Source: CAZADH01 sp964483805 | GTDB taxonomy: Bacteria > Muiribacteriota > Ozemobacteria > Ozemobacterales > Ozemobacteraceae | Direction of reading: 5' to 3' | Assembly (NCBI GenBank): GCA_964483805.1 | Contig: CAZADH010000138.1 | Span: 1-15,135 of the forward strand | Length of the DNA: 15,135 nt | Part shown: positions 1 to 6,968 of the stretch, piece by piece | Layout of the letters: each line of letters starts with the position of its first letter | Numbering within the stretch: position 1 is the stretch's first letter | The notes under the pieces: generated by a model | Told to the model about the DNA's origin: nothing | What the model saw: the letters and a program-made list of their open reading frames with translations, nothing else | Databases searched by the model: none | Position numbers and translations under genes: made by a program

Positions 1-856
1 CGGCGGCCACGAAGGTTCCGGTGGCCGTGATCTGCTGCACCCGGCCGTTACCGGTGTCGGCGATGAACAACTGGTTGCCGTTGACGGCAACCCCGACCGG
101 CACGGAAAACAGGCCATTGGTGACCCCGTTACCGCCAAACGAAACGGCCGGGTCGGCGTCGGCCGGAATCGTCTGGATCCGTTGATTGCCGGAGTCGACC
201 ACGGTCAGGTCGCCGGTGTCGTTGTTGATGCCGATGCCTTGCGGCAGATAGAACTCACGCAGCGCCGTACCCGACCGCGACGTGCGCGCGGTGTTCGCGT
301 CGTGCCACGCCGTGTTGCCCAAGTCGTCGAGACCGAGCCAGGCAATGAACGAGCCGTCGGCGGCCAGACGTTGAATGCGGTGATTGTTGGTGTCGGCCAC
401 GTAGAGGTCACCGTTGCCGGCCACGGCGACCGCCGTCGGCGAATCGAAGTTGCCGTTGTCGGTGCCGGCGGTACCGAAGGTGGCCTGAAAGACCCCGTCG
501 TTGTCGAACTTGCTGATCCGGTGGTTGCCGATCTCGGCCACGTAGACGTTGCCCGCCGAATCGACGGCCAGACCGGCGGGCTGGTCGAGCAAGCCCGGGC
601 CGGCACCGCGCGAACCAAACGTGATCTGCAGGTTCCCGCTCAGATCGAAGCGCTGAATGCGATCGTTGCCGGTGTCGGCGACAAACACGTGGTCGTTGCC
701 GTCGATGGCGATACCCCAAGGGCCACTCGATTTGCCCAACCCCGGAGATGCCCCGCCGAACTGGCCGTTGCCGGTGCCGGCCGCGCCGAACCGACCGTTG
801 CCGGTGCCGTCGGCGTTGAAACGCCAGACCCATGAGTTGTTGCTGTCGGTGGTCAT
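1..856 (-). CDS. NHL-repeat beta-propeller protein, 3' end outside the window
   Basis: Translation from the ATG at 856 stays open to the window edge, giving 285 codons of an incomplete gene. Five NHL-type repeats are visible at about residues 45-70, 92-117, 139-164, 204-229 and 252-276. Each has the pattern P-x-G-[IVL]-A-V-D, then V-[FY]-V-A-D-T-G-N-x-R-I-Q. Short Gly-rich segments of the type F-G-x-x-G-T-G-N-G-x-F separate them. NHL repeats fold into a beta-propeller that usually binds proteins or other ligands. The start codon overlaps the stop of the upstream lipoprotein gene as ATGA, and an in-frame TGA at 868-866 excludes an earlier start. GGTGAGG lies a few bases upstream as a possible ribosome site. 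No signal peptide is visible, which is odd because IPT/TIG plus NHL proteins are usually exported. Either it is a separate, translationally coupled protein, or it is the frameshifted C-terminal half of the IPT/TIG lipoprotein. The repeat assignment is secure; location and role are not. Confidence 0.9.
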   Translation of the reverse strand, partial: MTTDSNNSWVWRFNADGTGNGRFGAAGTGNGQFGGASPGLGKSSGPWGIAIDGNDHVFVADTGNDRIQRFDLSGNLQITFGSRGAGPGLLDQPAGLAVDSAGNVYVAEIGNHRISKFDNDGVFQATFGTAGTDNGNFDSPTAVAVAGNGDLYVADTNNHRIQRLAADGSFIAWLGLDDLGNTAWHDANTARTSRSGTALREFYLPQGIGINNDTGDLTVVDSGNQRIQTIPADADPAVSFGGNGVTNGLFSVPVGVAVNGNQLFIADTGNGRVQQITATGTFVAA

Positions 857-2631
857 GAAACCGCCTCACCAAAGTTGCTGTCGAGGGTGAACGAATTCGT
901 ATAGCTCAGCGTCACCACCGGTGTGGGCACCGGCACTCCGTGAATCGTCAAGACCATCGGGCCAGTGTTCGCGCGCGCCGGAATGTTAGCGGTGATCCGC
1001 GTGTCAGACCACGAGGTCGGCTCGGCCGTCAGGCTCGCCGGGAAGGTCAGCCGACTCTCCCCCTGCGAACTGCCGAAACCGTTGCCCTCGATGACCACCT
1101 CGGTCTCTCGCAGCGCCCGCGTCGGCGTGATCGAGGTCACGCGGGTCACTGTGAAGTTGGGGGCAGCGCGCTCCCGTCCCCGCACCCGCACGGTCACGAC
1201 CCCGGTACTGCCAAACTGCGGCACCTGGGCGGTGATCGATCGCTCTGACCACAATAGCACCGAAGCGGTGGCGCCGTTGAAGAGCACGGTGCCCGTGCCG
1301 GCCGCGGCATCAAAACCGTATCCCGTCAGCGTCACCACGGTCTGGGGCGGGCCGTAGGTGGGAGCAAGCGCTATCGGATAGTCGACAAAAGTGAATGTGC
1401 CGCCCGTGGCCATGCCGGCTGCTGTGGTTACCGCGACTGCGCCGGTCTGCCCGAACTCAGGCACGACCACCCGGATTTGCGTGTCGGACCACGACACGAT
1501 GGTGGCGCTGAGGCCGGCAATGGTGACGGCCGAGGTCGCCGTCGCCGCGGGACCAAACCCTGTGCCGGAAATGACCAGGGTGCGCCCGGCCGCAGCCGCG
1601 GCCGGCGTAAATGTCGCGATACGAGGTATGACCGTCTGTTGACCGCCCACGGCGAAGGCAAGCGCAGCCTGCCCCGACAAGCCGCTGCGATCGACGACCG
1701 CGACCGACACCGTGGCGAGGCCCGCCTGTGCCGGGGCATGCCAAACGATCGACCACGGATCAGCACCGGTCGCAATGGTGCCGCCGGTGGTGCTCCAGGT
1801 CGGCGTCAACCGGAGAGCGTCGGCGTCGTCGCCATCGAAAACGGTCGCGTGCAACGATACGGGAGCCGACATGCCGACCGTCGAGGTTGCGGCGTCCATC
1901 GTGAGAAGAGGCGGTACGCTCGTTGCCGTATCGGGGACCAATACAACGTGCATACGTGGCGGGGTGGCCGCCGCAAAGAACGGCACCATCTGCTGCACCG
2001 AGCGATAGCCCGGCGCGGTGATGGTCACCAGCGCCTGCGACGCCGTTTCCGGCAAGAGCGGTGAGGTGAAATTGCCGGCAAGATCATCGGCAAACGGCAT
2101 GCCCCAGACCATCGCCGCAGCCAGGAACGGAACCCGGTTCTCGGGCGATCGCACCTCGATCACCAAGCGGTTGGTGGCCGCGGCCAGGGGCAGTGCCACG
2201 GCGCCGCCGTTGCCGTCGACACCCGGGGTGATCGCATCGCTGCGGGCCAACCACACGGCCGCGGCGCCGGGGGCCAGCAACCGCGCAATCACGCGCACGG
2301 GCTGGCCAAGCGGCACACCGCTGATGGCAAAGTTGCCGGCGGCATCGGTGCGGCTGGTCAGATCCGGTCGCGACTCGATGAACACCTCGGCACCCCCGGT
2401 GGCCACCGCCTCGCCGCGCACCGACAGCGCAACCCCGGCCGGCGGCACCACGGTGCCGCGGACGACCCCCGTCGTGACCGCTGGGGCCACGCCCACACCG
2501 CCGTCGCCACCGCCGCCGCTGCCGCCACAACCCACGAGGGTCGCGAGCGCAGCCAGGCTGACGACAGCCAACCACCATGCCGTGCGTGACCATCGGCGGG
2601 AAGGGGGGCGAAACGTATTGCTGCTATACAT
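853..2631 (-). CDS. IPT/TIG-domain lipoprotein
   Basis: A 592-residue protein starts at the ATG at 2631, with GGAGG at 2640-2636 only four bases upstream. The N-terminus has two arginine-containing stretches, a hydrophobic core and the lipobox L-V-G-C, with the lipidated Cys at residue 35, followed by a Gly/Ser/Asp tether. Residues 55-120 look like a carboxypeptidase-regulatory-type beta-sandwich (G-x-V-R-G-T-V, then T-D-A-A-G-N-F). A second such segment may lie around 150-230, and an Ig/PKD-like domain around 240-330. Three IPT/TIG domains follow at about 334-417, 418-497 and 498-592. They share I-S-G-T-G-F-G at the start, W-S-D-T-x-I in the middle and P-x-F-G-x-T-G-x-V-x-V at the end. The protein should be anchored to an outer or inner membrane by lipid. 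IPT/TIG domains are common in surface receptors, adhesins and polysaccharide-binding proteins; no catalytic motif is seen. The gene lies 107 bases downstream of exported protein E and ends in a four-base overlap with the NHL-repeat gene. Confidence 0.88.
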   Translation of the reverse strand: MYSSNTFRPPSRRWSRTAWWLAVVSLAALATLVGCGGSGGGGDGGVGVAPAVTTGVVRGTVVPPAGVALSVRGEAVATGGAEVFIESRPDLTSRTDAAGNFAISGVPLGQPVRVIARLLAPGAAAVWLARSDAITPGVDGNGGAVALPLAAATNRLVIEVRSPENRVPFLAAAMVWGMPFADDLAGNFTSPLLPETASQALVTITAPGYRSVQQMVPFFAAATPPRMHVVLVPDTATSVPPLLTMDAATSTVGMSAPVSLHATVFDGDDADALRLTPTWSTTGGTIATGADPWSIVWHAPAQAGLATVSVAVVDRSGLSGQAALAFAVGGQQTVIPRIATFTPAAAAAGRTLVISGTGFGPAATATSAVTIAGLSATIVSWSDTQIRVVVPEFGQTGAVAVTTAAGMATGGTFTFVDYPIALAPTYGPPQTVVTLTGYGFDAAAGTGTVLFNGATASVLLWSERSITAQVPQFGSTGVVTVRVRGRERAAPNFTVTRVTSITPTRALRETEVVIEGNGFGSSQGESRLTFPASLTAEPTSWSDTRITANIPARANTGPMVLTIHGVPVPTPVVTLSYTNSFTLDSNFGEAVS

Positions 2632-2698
2632 ACAGCCTCCGGGAACGGGTCGTCAACCATGGAGCCCTGTTGGTGTTGGTGAACCCCGACGAATCGTG

Positions 2699-2732
2699 GG
2701 TGCGGCGCAACCCGTTCGAGCTGCGCCGCACC
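2699..2732 (-). repeat. 11-bp perfect inverted repeat after exported protein E
   Basis: GGTGCGGCGCA (2699-2709) pairs perfectly with TGCGCCGCACC (2722-2732) across a 12-base loop. The stem begins six bases after the stop codon of exported protein E. The stem is strong and GC-rich, but the minus strand continues with CCCACGATTCG and no T run, so it is not a classical intrinsic terminator. It could stabilise the 3' end of the upstream message, attenuate transcription into the lipoprotein gene, or be a protein site. Confidence 0.6.
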
Positions 2733-2738
2733 ATGGAT

Positions 2739-4691
2739 TCAGTCCGAGGTGAGTTCCGAGGTGTCGATCGCCGCCGCGTCGGGGTTTTCCCACTCGCCGT
2801 CACTCGGCATATAGTCGAGCGTCGGCAGCTTGTCGCGCAGGTCACCGGCGTAGCTTGCGTACTGCCACGGCTTGTCGCCAACCTTATCGAGGCTGAACTT
2901 CACGTTCGAAGTGAAGGTCCTGTTTCGGGGCACGAGGAAGACCACCTCGGTGCCTTTGGTCGGATCCATGATCGAAGCCGTGAGTGTGATCGTCTTCGGA
3001 GTCGGCACACTCTCGTCCTTGAACGCGACGTTCGCCGTCAGCATCTTCAACGGTGCCGTCTTGTCAGCCATCTTGAAGGTCAACAGCCCGGCGTTGATCG
3101 TGAACGTTTCCACACAGTCGAGCGGCGACGTGACCGGAGAGTCACCGTCGATGACTGGCTGATATGAAACGAAGGTCATGACCGCCGGTGTTTTGCCCGG
3201 CAACACCTGGGTGATCTTGGCCTCTACCTTGAAGCGGAAGTCACGCAGATTCGCCCGGAACTTCTCGAAGATGTACTGCATCGGGAACACCAACACGGTG
3301 CGCTCGACGGTCTTCGCCGCCCCGGCGTACCAGTACCCCGTCGAAGGCGTCCAGGTCACGCTCTGCTGCGGTATCTGCCCGGCCTCACCAGGCGTATCGC
3401 TGATTTTGGCCGAATTCCCGTCTTTGTCGACCATGCTGACCGTGAGATCGACCTGCTTGATGTTCAGGCGCGGGTCGTCACCGACCGCAGGCAGCGTGAA
3501 CTTGACCTCCGCCCAGTTGCCCGGCGGCACCACAGTGATGCACTCCTTGCGGATGGCGTCAGAGTAACCGCTCAGGCCGATGAACCCACCACAACTGGTG
3601 TTCGACTCGATGATCTTCTGTTTGTCGAACTTGAAGACCTCTTTGCCCTTCTTGTTCTTGGCGACGTTCTTGATCGAGAGCGACGAACCGCCGCCGCCGA
3701 ACCAGCCACCGCCACCGGCATCGGGAGCCTGGGCCGGGTCGATCTTCTCGGGCGGGCTCGCGACCTGGAGCATTTCGTCGTTGATGCGCTTCAGAATCGG
3801 CTCGAGATACTTGTCGATCTGGTCATCGGGCATGGCCGGTCCAGACAATGTATTGACCTTGATGCACTTGTTCTGCACCAGGTTCTCGCGCACGTCCTGC
3901 ACGCGCTTCTCTTCCGTGCGGCTCCACAGGAAGCAACCGACGACCTTCTTCGTTTTTTCGTCGCTGCTGTAGTGGGTGAACGTCTGGTCCCAGTCGACCT
4001 CGACCGTAAACCCGCACTTGGGCGAAATCCCGAGATAGGCAAAACTGAACGTCACCGGGATGCCACCCTTGCCGTTGACCATGGCATTGTAGATGTCGGT
4101 GCCCAGTTTGCTCATCTTGATCTGAAAGACCATATCCTGATTGGCAAACGTCGGGGCGACGCCGCCCATCTGGCCCCCGCTCGAGGTCAGGTTACCACCG
4201 AGATCGTACACCATGCACGACGCCGAGGCGATCGGGAGACAGGTCAATTTGAGGTCTTTCTCGGCGAGTTTGAGTTTCTTGTCGAGATTCTCCACCTTGT
4301 CCTTCGCGTCCGGGGCCTTCCAATCGGCCGACTTCAATTCGAAAATGCGCTTGCGGATGGCCGTGCTGGCTTCGGTTGGCAACGACAGGTTGATGGCAAA
4401 TTGCAGAATGCCGCCCGCCACCGACTTCTCTTTATTGTTCTCGTCAAGGCCCTGATACTTGATAAGAGAGAACACCGGCTTGCCGTTGTTCTCGACCAAC
4501 CGCGGCGACTTGGGCACGTAATACCACATCGCCGGGTTCTGGGCGTCTTGGATGCAGGTGAATTTCTGGTCGGAACCCTTGATGGGTACGGTCACGTCTT
4601 CCCAATCATTGGGATCGAGGCTGGGCAGGGCCCATGCCGACACGGTCGTCATGACGACCATTGCCAGCGTCAGCAGGAATCGTTTGTTCAT
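2739..4691 (-). CDS. Exported protein E of the five-paralog family
   Basis: This is a 650-residue protein from the ATG at 4691, chosen because AGGAG lies seven bases upstream and a signal peptide begins there (M-N-K-R, hydrophobic core, A-W-A cleavage site near residue 21). An open frame extends further upstream but has no signal features. N-terminal features are F-T-C-I-Q-D-A at 44-50, W-Y-Y-V-P at 56-60, and G-G-I-L-Q-F at 93-98. A charged Lys/Asp-rich helical segment spans about 105-150. P-K-C-G-F and a following D-W-D-Q-T-F lie at 224-238. A Gly/Trp linker covers about 325-337, the C-G-G-F-I-G block is at 367-372, and the I-D-G-D-S-P-V-T-S-P block is at 514-523. Predicted secondary structure by eye is mostly beta. 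Nearest relative in the window is protein B (9735-11645), with shared P-E-K-I-D and S-S-L-x-I-K segments. No catalytic motif is evident. I do not recognise the family. The protein should be periplasmic or secreted, and a subunit or substrate role with the secretin is inference. Confidence 0.88.
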   Translation of the reverse strand: MNKRFLLTLAMVVMTTVSAWALPSLDPNDWEDVTVPIKGSDQKFTCIQDAQNPAMWYYVPKSPRLVENNGKPVFSLIKYQGLDENNKEKSVAGGILQFAINLSLPTEASTAIRKRIFELKSADWKAPDAKDKVENLDKKLKLAEKDLKLTCLPIASASCMVYDLGGNLTSSGGQMGGVAPTFANQDMVFQIKMSKLGTDIYNAMVNGKGGIPVTFSFAYLGISPKCGFTVEVDWDQTFTHYSSDEKTKKVVGCFLWSRTEEKRVQDVRENLVQNKCIKVNTLSGPAMPDDQIDKYLEPILKRINDEMLQVASPPEKIDPAQAPDAGGGGWFGGGGSSLSIKNVAKNKKGKEVFKFDKQKIIESNTSCGGFIGLSGYSDAIRKECITVVPPGNWAEVKFTLPAVGDDPRLNIKQVDLTVSMVDKDGNSAKISDTPGEAGQIPQQSVTWTPSTGYWYAGAAKTVERTVLVFPMQYIFEKFRANLRDFRFKVEAKITQVLPGKTPAVMTFVSYQPVIDGDSPVTSPLDCVETFTINAGLLTFKMADKTAPLKMLTANVAFKDESVPTPKTITLTASIMDPTKGTEVVFLVPRNRTFTSNVKFSLDKVGDKPWQYASYAGDLRDKLPTLDYMPSDGEWENPDAAAIDTSELTSD

Positions 4692-4698
4692 GATATTG

Positions 4699-4703
4699 CT
4701 CCT
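4699..4703 (-). promoter_or_regulatory. Ribosome binding site setting the start of exported protein E
   Basis: AGGAG on the minus strand, seven bases before the ATG at 4691. It supports this start, immediately before the signal peptide, over a 27-codon longer reading beginning at 4772. Confidence 0.8.
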
Positions 4704-4721
4704 GTATGTATTACGTTTGCA

Positions 4722-4777
4722 GGTGGTCACGACCAGGCCGTGACCACCGCGGGTGACCGCCACAGCGATCACCCGCG
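4722..4777 (-). repeat. Two tandem inverted repeats between exported proteins D and E
   Basis: GGTGGTCAC (4722-4730) pairs with GTGACCACC (4740-4748) over a nine-base loop. Immediately next to it, GCGGGTGA (4749-4756) pairs with TCACCCGC (4769-4776); a further C-G pair could form if 4748 is released from the first stem. The pair of hairpins lies just after the stop codon of protein D (4785) and fills about 60% of the 93-base gap. No T run follows on the minus strand. The two stems share a GGTGA/TCACC core, so they could be two copies of one binding site or an RNA-stability structure. Confidence 0.55.
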
Positions 4778-4784
4778 TAGGGCG

Positions 4785-6875
4785 TTACTTGGTCACATTG
4801 GTGGCGATACCGTCGGCATCCCATTCCGGAACGAGCACGAGCATGCCTTCACCGGCCAGATCGCGCGGGTCGTTGTCGTCCTTGCCGCCGGCCGTCATGA
4901 CAATGTCCTTGCCGTTGACCGTGCACTTGATCGTGCCCGTCACCACCGCCATCTTTCCGTCGTCACCGTAGGGGATCTGGATGGAGAGCGGGTTGTCTTT
5001 GTTGGCCTTGCTGATGGTGGCAACGATGTCTTTCGTCGTCGGCACCAGGGCGCCCTTGTCATCAGTCTTGTTGTACTTGGCCTTCAGTTTGATCTTCACT
5101 GCCTGGGCCTTGTCTTTGCCGGCAACATCCCAGTTCAGGGGCGTGGCATCGACCTGCAGTGTGCTCAGGAGGCTCATCGGCGTCGACATCGCGATGTCAC
5201 CCGTGATGAACGGTTGATATTGCGTGATGACAAAGGTCTCTACCTTTCCGGGCATCTTGACCTGGATGTTGGCGACGACCTTGTAGAGGAACTCGCCGAC
5301 CTTCTCCTTCGTGTACTTGGCAAACATCGACTTCAAGGGGAAGTTCAGCTTGGTCTGCGTCAAGCCGTCCTTCGACCAACCCAGTTCGGGTTTGTCGGGA
5401 TCGTAGGTCAACAACTGGGCCTTGCCCTCGGGCTCGATCTGCTTCTTGTCTTTGCCCACAACCGACACGGTCAAGGTCAGCGCCTGCACACCCAACTCCT
5501 TGAGGTCGCTGGCTTTCGGCATCACGAACTCGGCATTCTCCCAGCCGCTGTTGATGAGGTCGCGAATCAGCTTCTTCTCGAGTTCGGGCTTCGCGGCGAT
5601 GTACGAGCCAACGCCAATGAACGAACCGCAGCCGCCGGTCTTCTCGACGACGGTGCGCTTGCGGAAATCGACGAAGGTCTCACCCTTGCGAACCTTCTGG
5701 ATGTCTTTCATCGCATAACCGATCCTGATCTGGCCCTTGACCTGACCGGCCGCGGCCGCTGCGTTGAGGGCGCCGAGTGCGCCTGCCACGCCACCAGCCG
5801 CCTTTTTCAGCTCATCGGCCGATCCGGAACCGGAACCCGTCGCCGAACCGGAACCCGAGCCGGAACCCGTCGTCGGGTTGTTGACCGGCGCATCGTTGGT
5901 GGTCTTGGGTGCGTTCTCGAACGCCTTGGCCGTCTGCTCGATGATATCGACCGGCGGCGACTTCGCCACGGCCGGGTCGGCCTTGAAGTCCGGCGGGAAC
6001 TTCGGGCCATCCATCAACTCGGTGTACAACTTCTCGAGAATCGGCTGGAAGCACTTGTCGATGAAATCCTGGTCTTTGTCGCTCGCCTGGATGATCTCGA
6101 CCTTGATGCCCTTGTCGCCGCTCATCAGTTCGCGGATCTTCTCTTTGTTCACGCCGGCCGAAATGCCCGAACCGGCGTAACCGACCTGCGCCTGAAAATC
6201 GAGACTGGAGCTGACGTGCTTGAACGCCTGCTCGTAGTTGATCTTCGCCGTACACTGGGTCGCCGGCGTCAACGCATGATACTTGTAGGTAACGAGCACC
6301 GGGATACCGGTGTTGTTCTTGCACAGGTCAGCATACACGTCGGCGCCCAGGGTGCTCAGCTTGATCTGGAACGGCACTTCGGAACTGCCGAACGTCGTGG
6401 TGATCGTCTTGGCCTCTTCGGACTCGCCGAGGAACTCGCCGTTTGGTTTCATCAGATCGATCTTGCACTCGCTGAACGGCAGGGCCGACAGCTTGATCTT
6501 GGCGCCGGCCGGCAGTTTGCTGGCCAGCTTGCTGTTGATCTGGTCGATCGCCTCGGGCGGAATGCTCATCGTCACCGAGAACTGGACGATCGCACCCTGG
6601 TCGAGCTTGCTGCGGTCTTTGGCGTTGGCAGCCTGATACCGCACCAACGAAAAGACCGGTTCGCTGTTGCGCTCGACCACGCGGGGGCGAGACGGCACGT
6701 AGAACCACTGGTCGGGGTCGATCGCATCGCGAATCACGGTGACGACCTCATTGCTCGACCCGATCTTGACCACGAGGTCGTACTGGTTCTTGCCCGTGCT
6801 GTCGGGCTGAGCAAAAGCGCTACCCGCAAAGAGCAACGCCACCATCAAAAAGAAAACCACCCTTCTCCCCATCAT
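4785..6875 (-). CDS. Exported protein D of the five-paralog family
   Basis: A 696-residue protein is read from the ATG at 6875. An ATG two codons upstream (6881) is in frame but only one base from the AAGGAGG at 6889-6883, while 6875 is seven bases away. The signal peptide (M-M-G-R-R, hydrophobic core, A-F-A cleavage near residue 22) is followed by V-V-T-V-I-R-D at 44-50, W-F-Y-V-P at 57-61 and V-F-S-L-V-R-Y at 74-80. L-G-A-D-V-Y-A-D-L is at 176-184, and a tyrosine-rich beta region at about 190-216. A Gly-Ser linker spans 336-352, then an Ala/Gly-rich stretch to about 376. C-G-S-F-I-G is at 416-421, and the I-T-G-D-I-A-M-S-T-P block at 557-566. Mostly beta by eye; no catalytic motif. Closest relative in the window is protein C, with shared L-G-A-D-x-Y-A-D-L and a C-terminal L-V-L-V-x-E-W. 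Function is unknown; an envelope or secreted location is well supported by the signal peptide. Confidence 0.88.
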   Translation of the reverse strand: MMGRRVVFFLMVALLFAGSAFAQPDSTGKNQYDLVVKIGSSNEVVTVIRDAIDPDQWFYVPSRPRVVERNSEPVFSLVRYQAANAKDRSKLDQGAIVQFSVTMSIPPEAIDQINSKLASKLPAGAKIKLSALPFSECKIDLMKPNGEFLGESEEAKTITTTFGSSEVPFQIKLSTLGADVYADLCKNNTGIPVLVTYKYHALTPATQCTAKINYEQAFKHVSSSLDFQAQVGYAGSGISAGVNKEKIRELMSGDKGIKVEIIQASDKDQDFIDKCFQPILEKLYTELMDGPKFPPDFKADPAVAKSPPVDIIEQTAKAFENAPKTTNDAPVNNPTTGSGSGSGSATGSGSGSADELKKAAGGVAGALGALNAAAAAGQVKGQIRIGYAMKDIQKVRKGETFVDFRKRTVVEKTGGCGSFIGVGSYIAAKPELEKKLIRDLINSGWENAEFVMPKASDLKELGVQALTLTVSVVGKDKKQIEPEGKAQLLTYDPDKPELGWSKDGLTQTKLNFPLKSMFAKYTKEKVGEFLYKVVANIQVKMPGKVETFVITQYQPFITGDIAMSTPMSLLSTLQVDATPLNWDVAGKDKAQAVKIKLKAKYNKTDDKGALVPTTKDIVATISKANKDNPLSIQIPYGDDGKMAVVTGTIKCTVNGKDIVMTAGGKDDNDPRDLAGEGMLVLVPEWDADGIATNVTK
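5824..5873 (+). repeat. Short tandem repeat encoding the Gly-Ser linker of exported protein D
   Basis: CCGGAACC-type units recur five times in about 50 bases, including two copies of CCGGAACCCGTCG. On the minus strand they encode a Gly-Ser run broken by Ala-Thr. Such repeats change length easily by slippage; a change in multiples of six bases here would lengthen or shorten the linker without breaking the frame. Confidence 0.7.
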
Positions 6876-6882
6876 GTGCATG

Positions 6883-6889
6883 CCTCCTT
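6883..6889 (-). promoter_or_regulatory. Ribosome binding site deciding the start of exported protein D
   Basis: A consensus AAGGAGG lies one base from the ATG at 6881 but seven bases from the ATG at 6875. The second spacing is normal for initiation and the first is not, so 6875 is preferred. Confidence 0.8.
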
Positions 6890-6937
6890 AAGGCTACTGT
6901 CCACCAGCCGTTGTCGCCGGTGAAATCCAAGAACACA

Positions 6938-6968
6938 GACCGGCATCTACGGTTTCCCGCTGCCGGTC
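6938..6968 (-). repeat. 8-bp inverted repeat spanning the stop of exported protein C
   Basis: GACCGGCA (6938-6945) pairs with TGCCGGTC (6961-6968); the stop codon lies in the 15-base loop. The minus strand continues with TGTGTTCTTGGATTT, which is moderately T-rich. It might be a weak or partial terminator, though protein D follows within 71 bases and looks co-transcribed. Confidence 0.35.

Noticed and set aside
2627..2656. Promoter-like pair TTGACG (2656-2651) and TATGTA (2632-2627) with an 18-base spacer
   Set aside because: The -10 part overlaps the start codon of the lipoprotein gene, so a transcript from it would begin inside the coding region and lose the lipoprotein signal.
5824..5873. 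CCGGAACC-type repeats as a CRISPR array or repeat element
   Set aside because: Units are contiguous, only 6-13 bases long, have no spacers, and stay in frame as a Gly-Ser linker inside protein D.
3972..6923. Very long plus-strand open frame of 983 codons opposite exported proteins D and E, with similar ones at 7472-9313 and 9648-11651
   Set aside because: They mirror minus-strand genes that have signal peptides, ribosome sites and mutual similarity. The predicted products are Arg/Leu/Asp-rich with no domains, as expected from the codon bias of a GC-rich gene read backwards.
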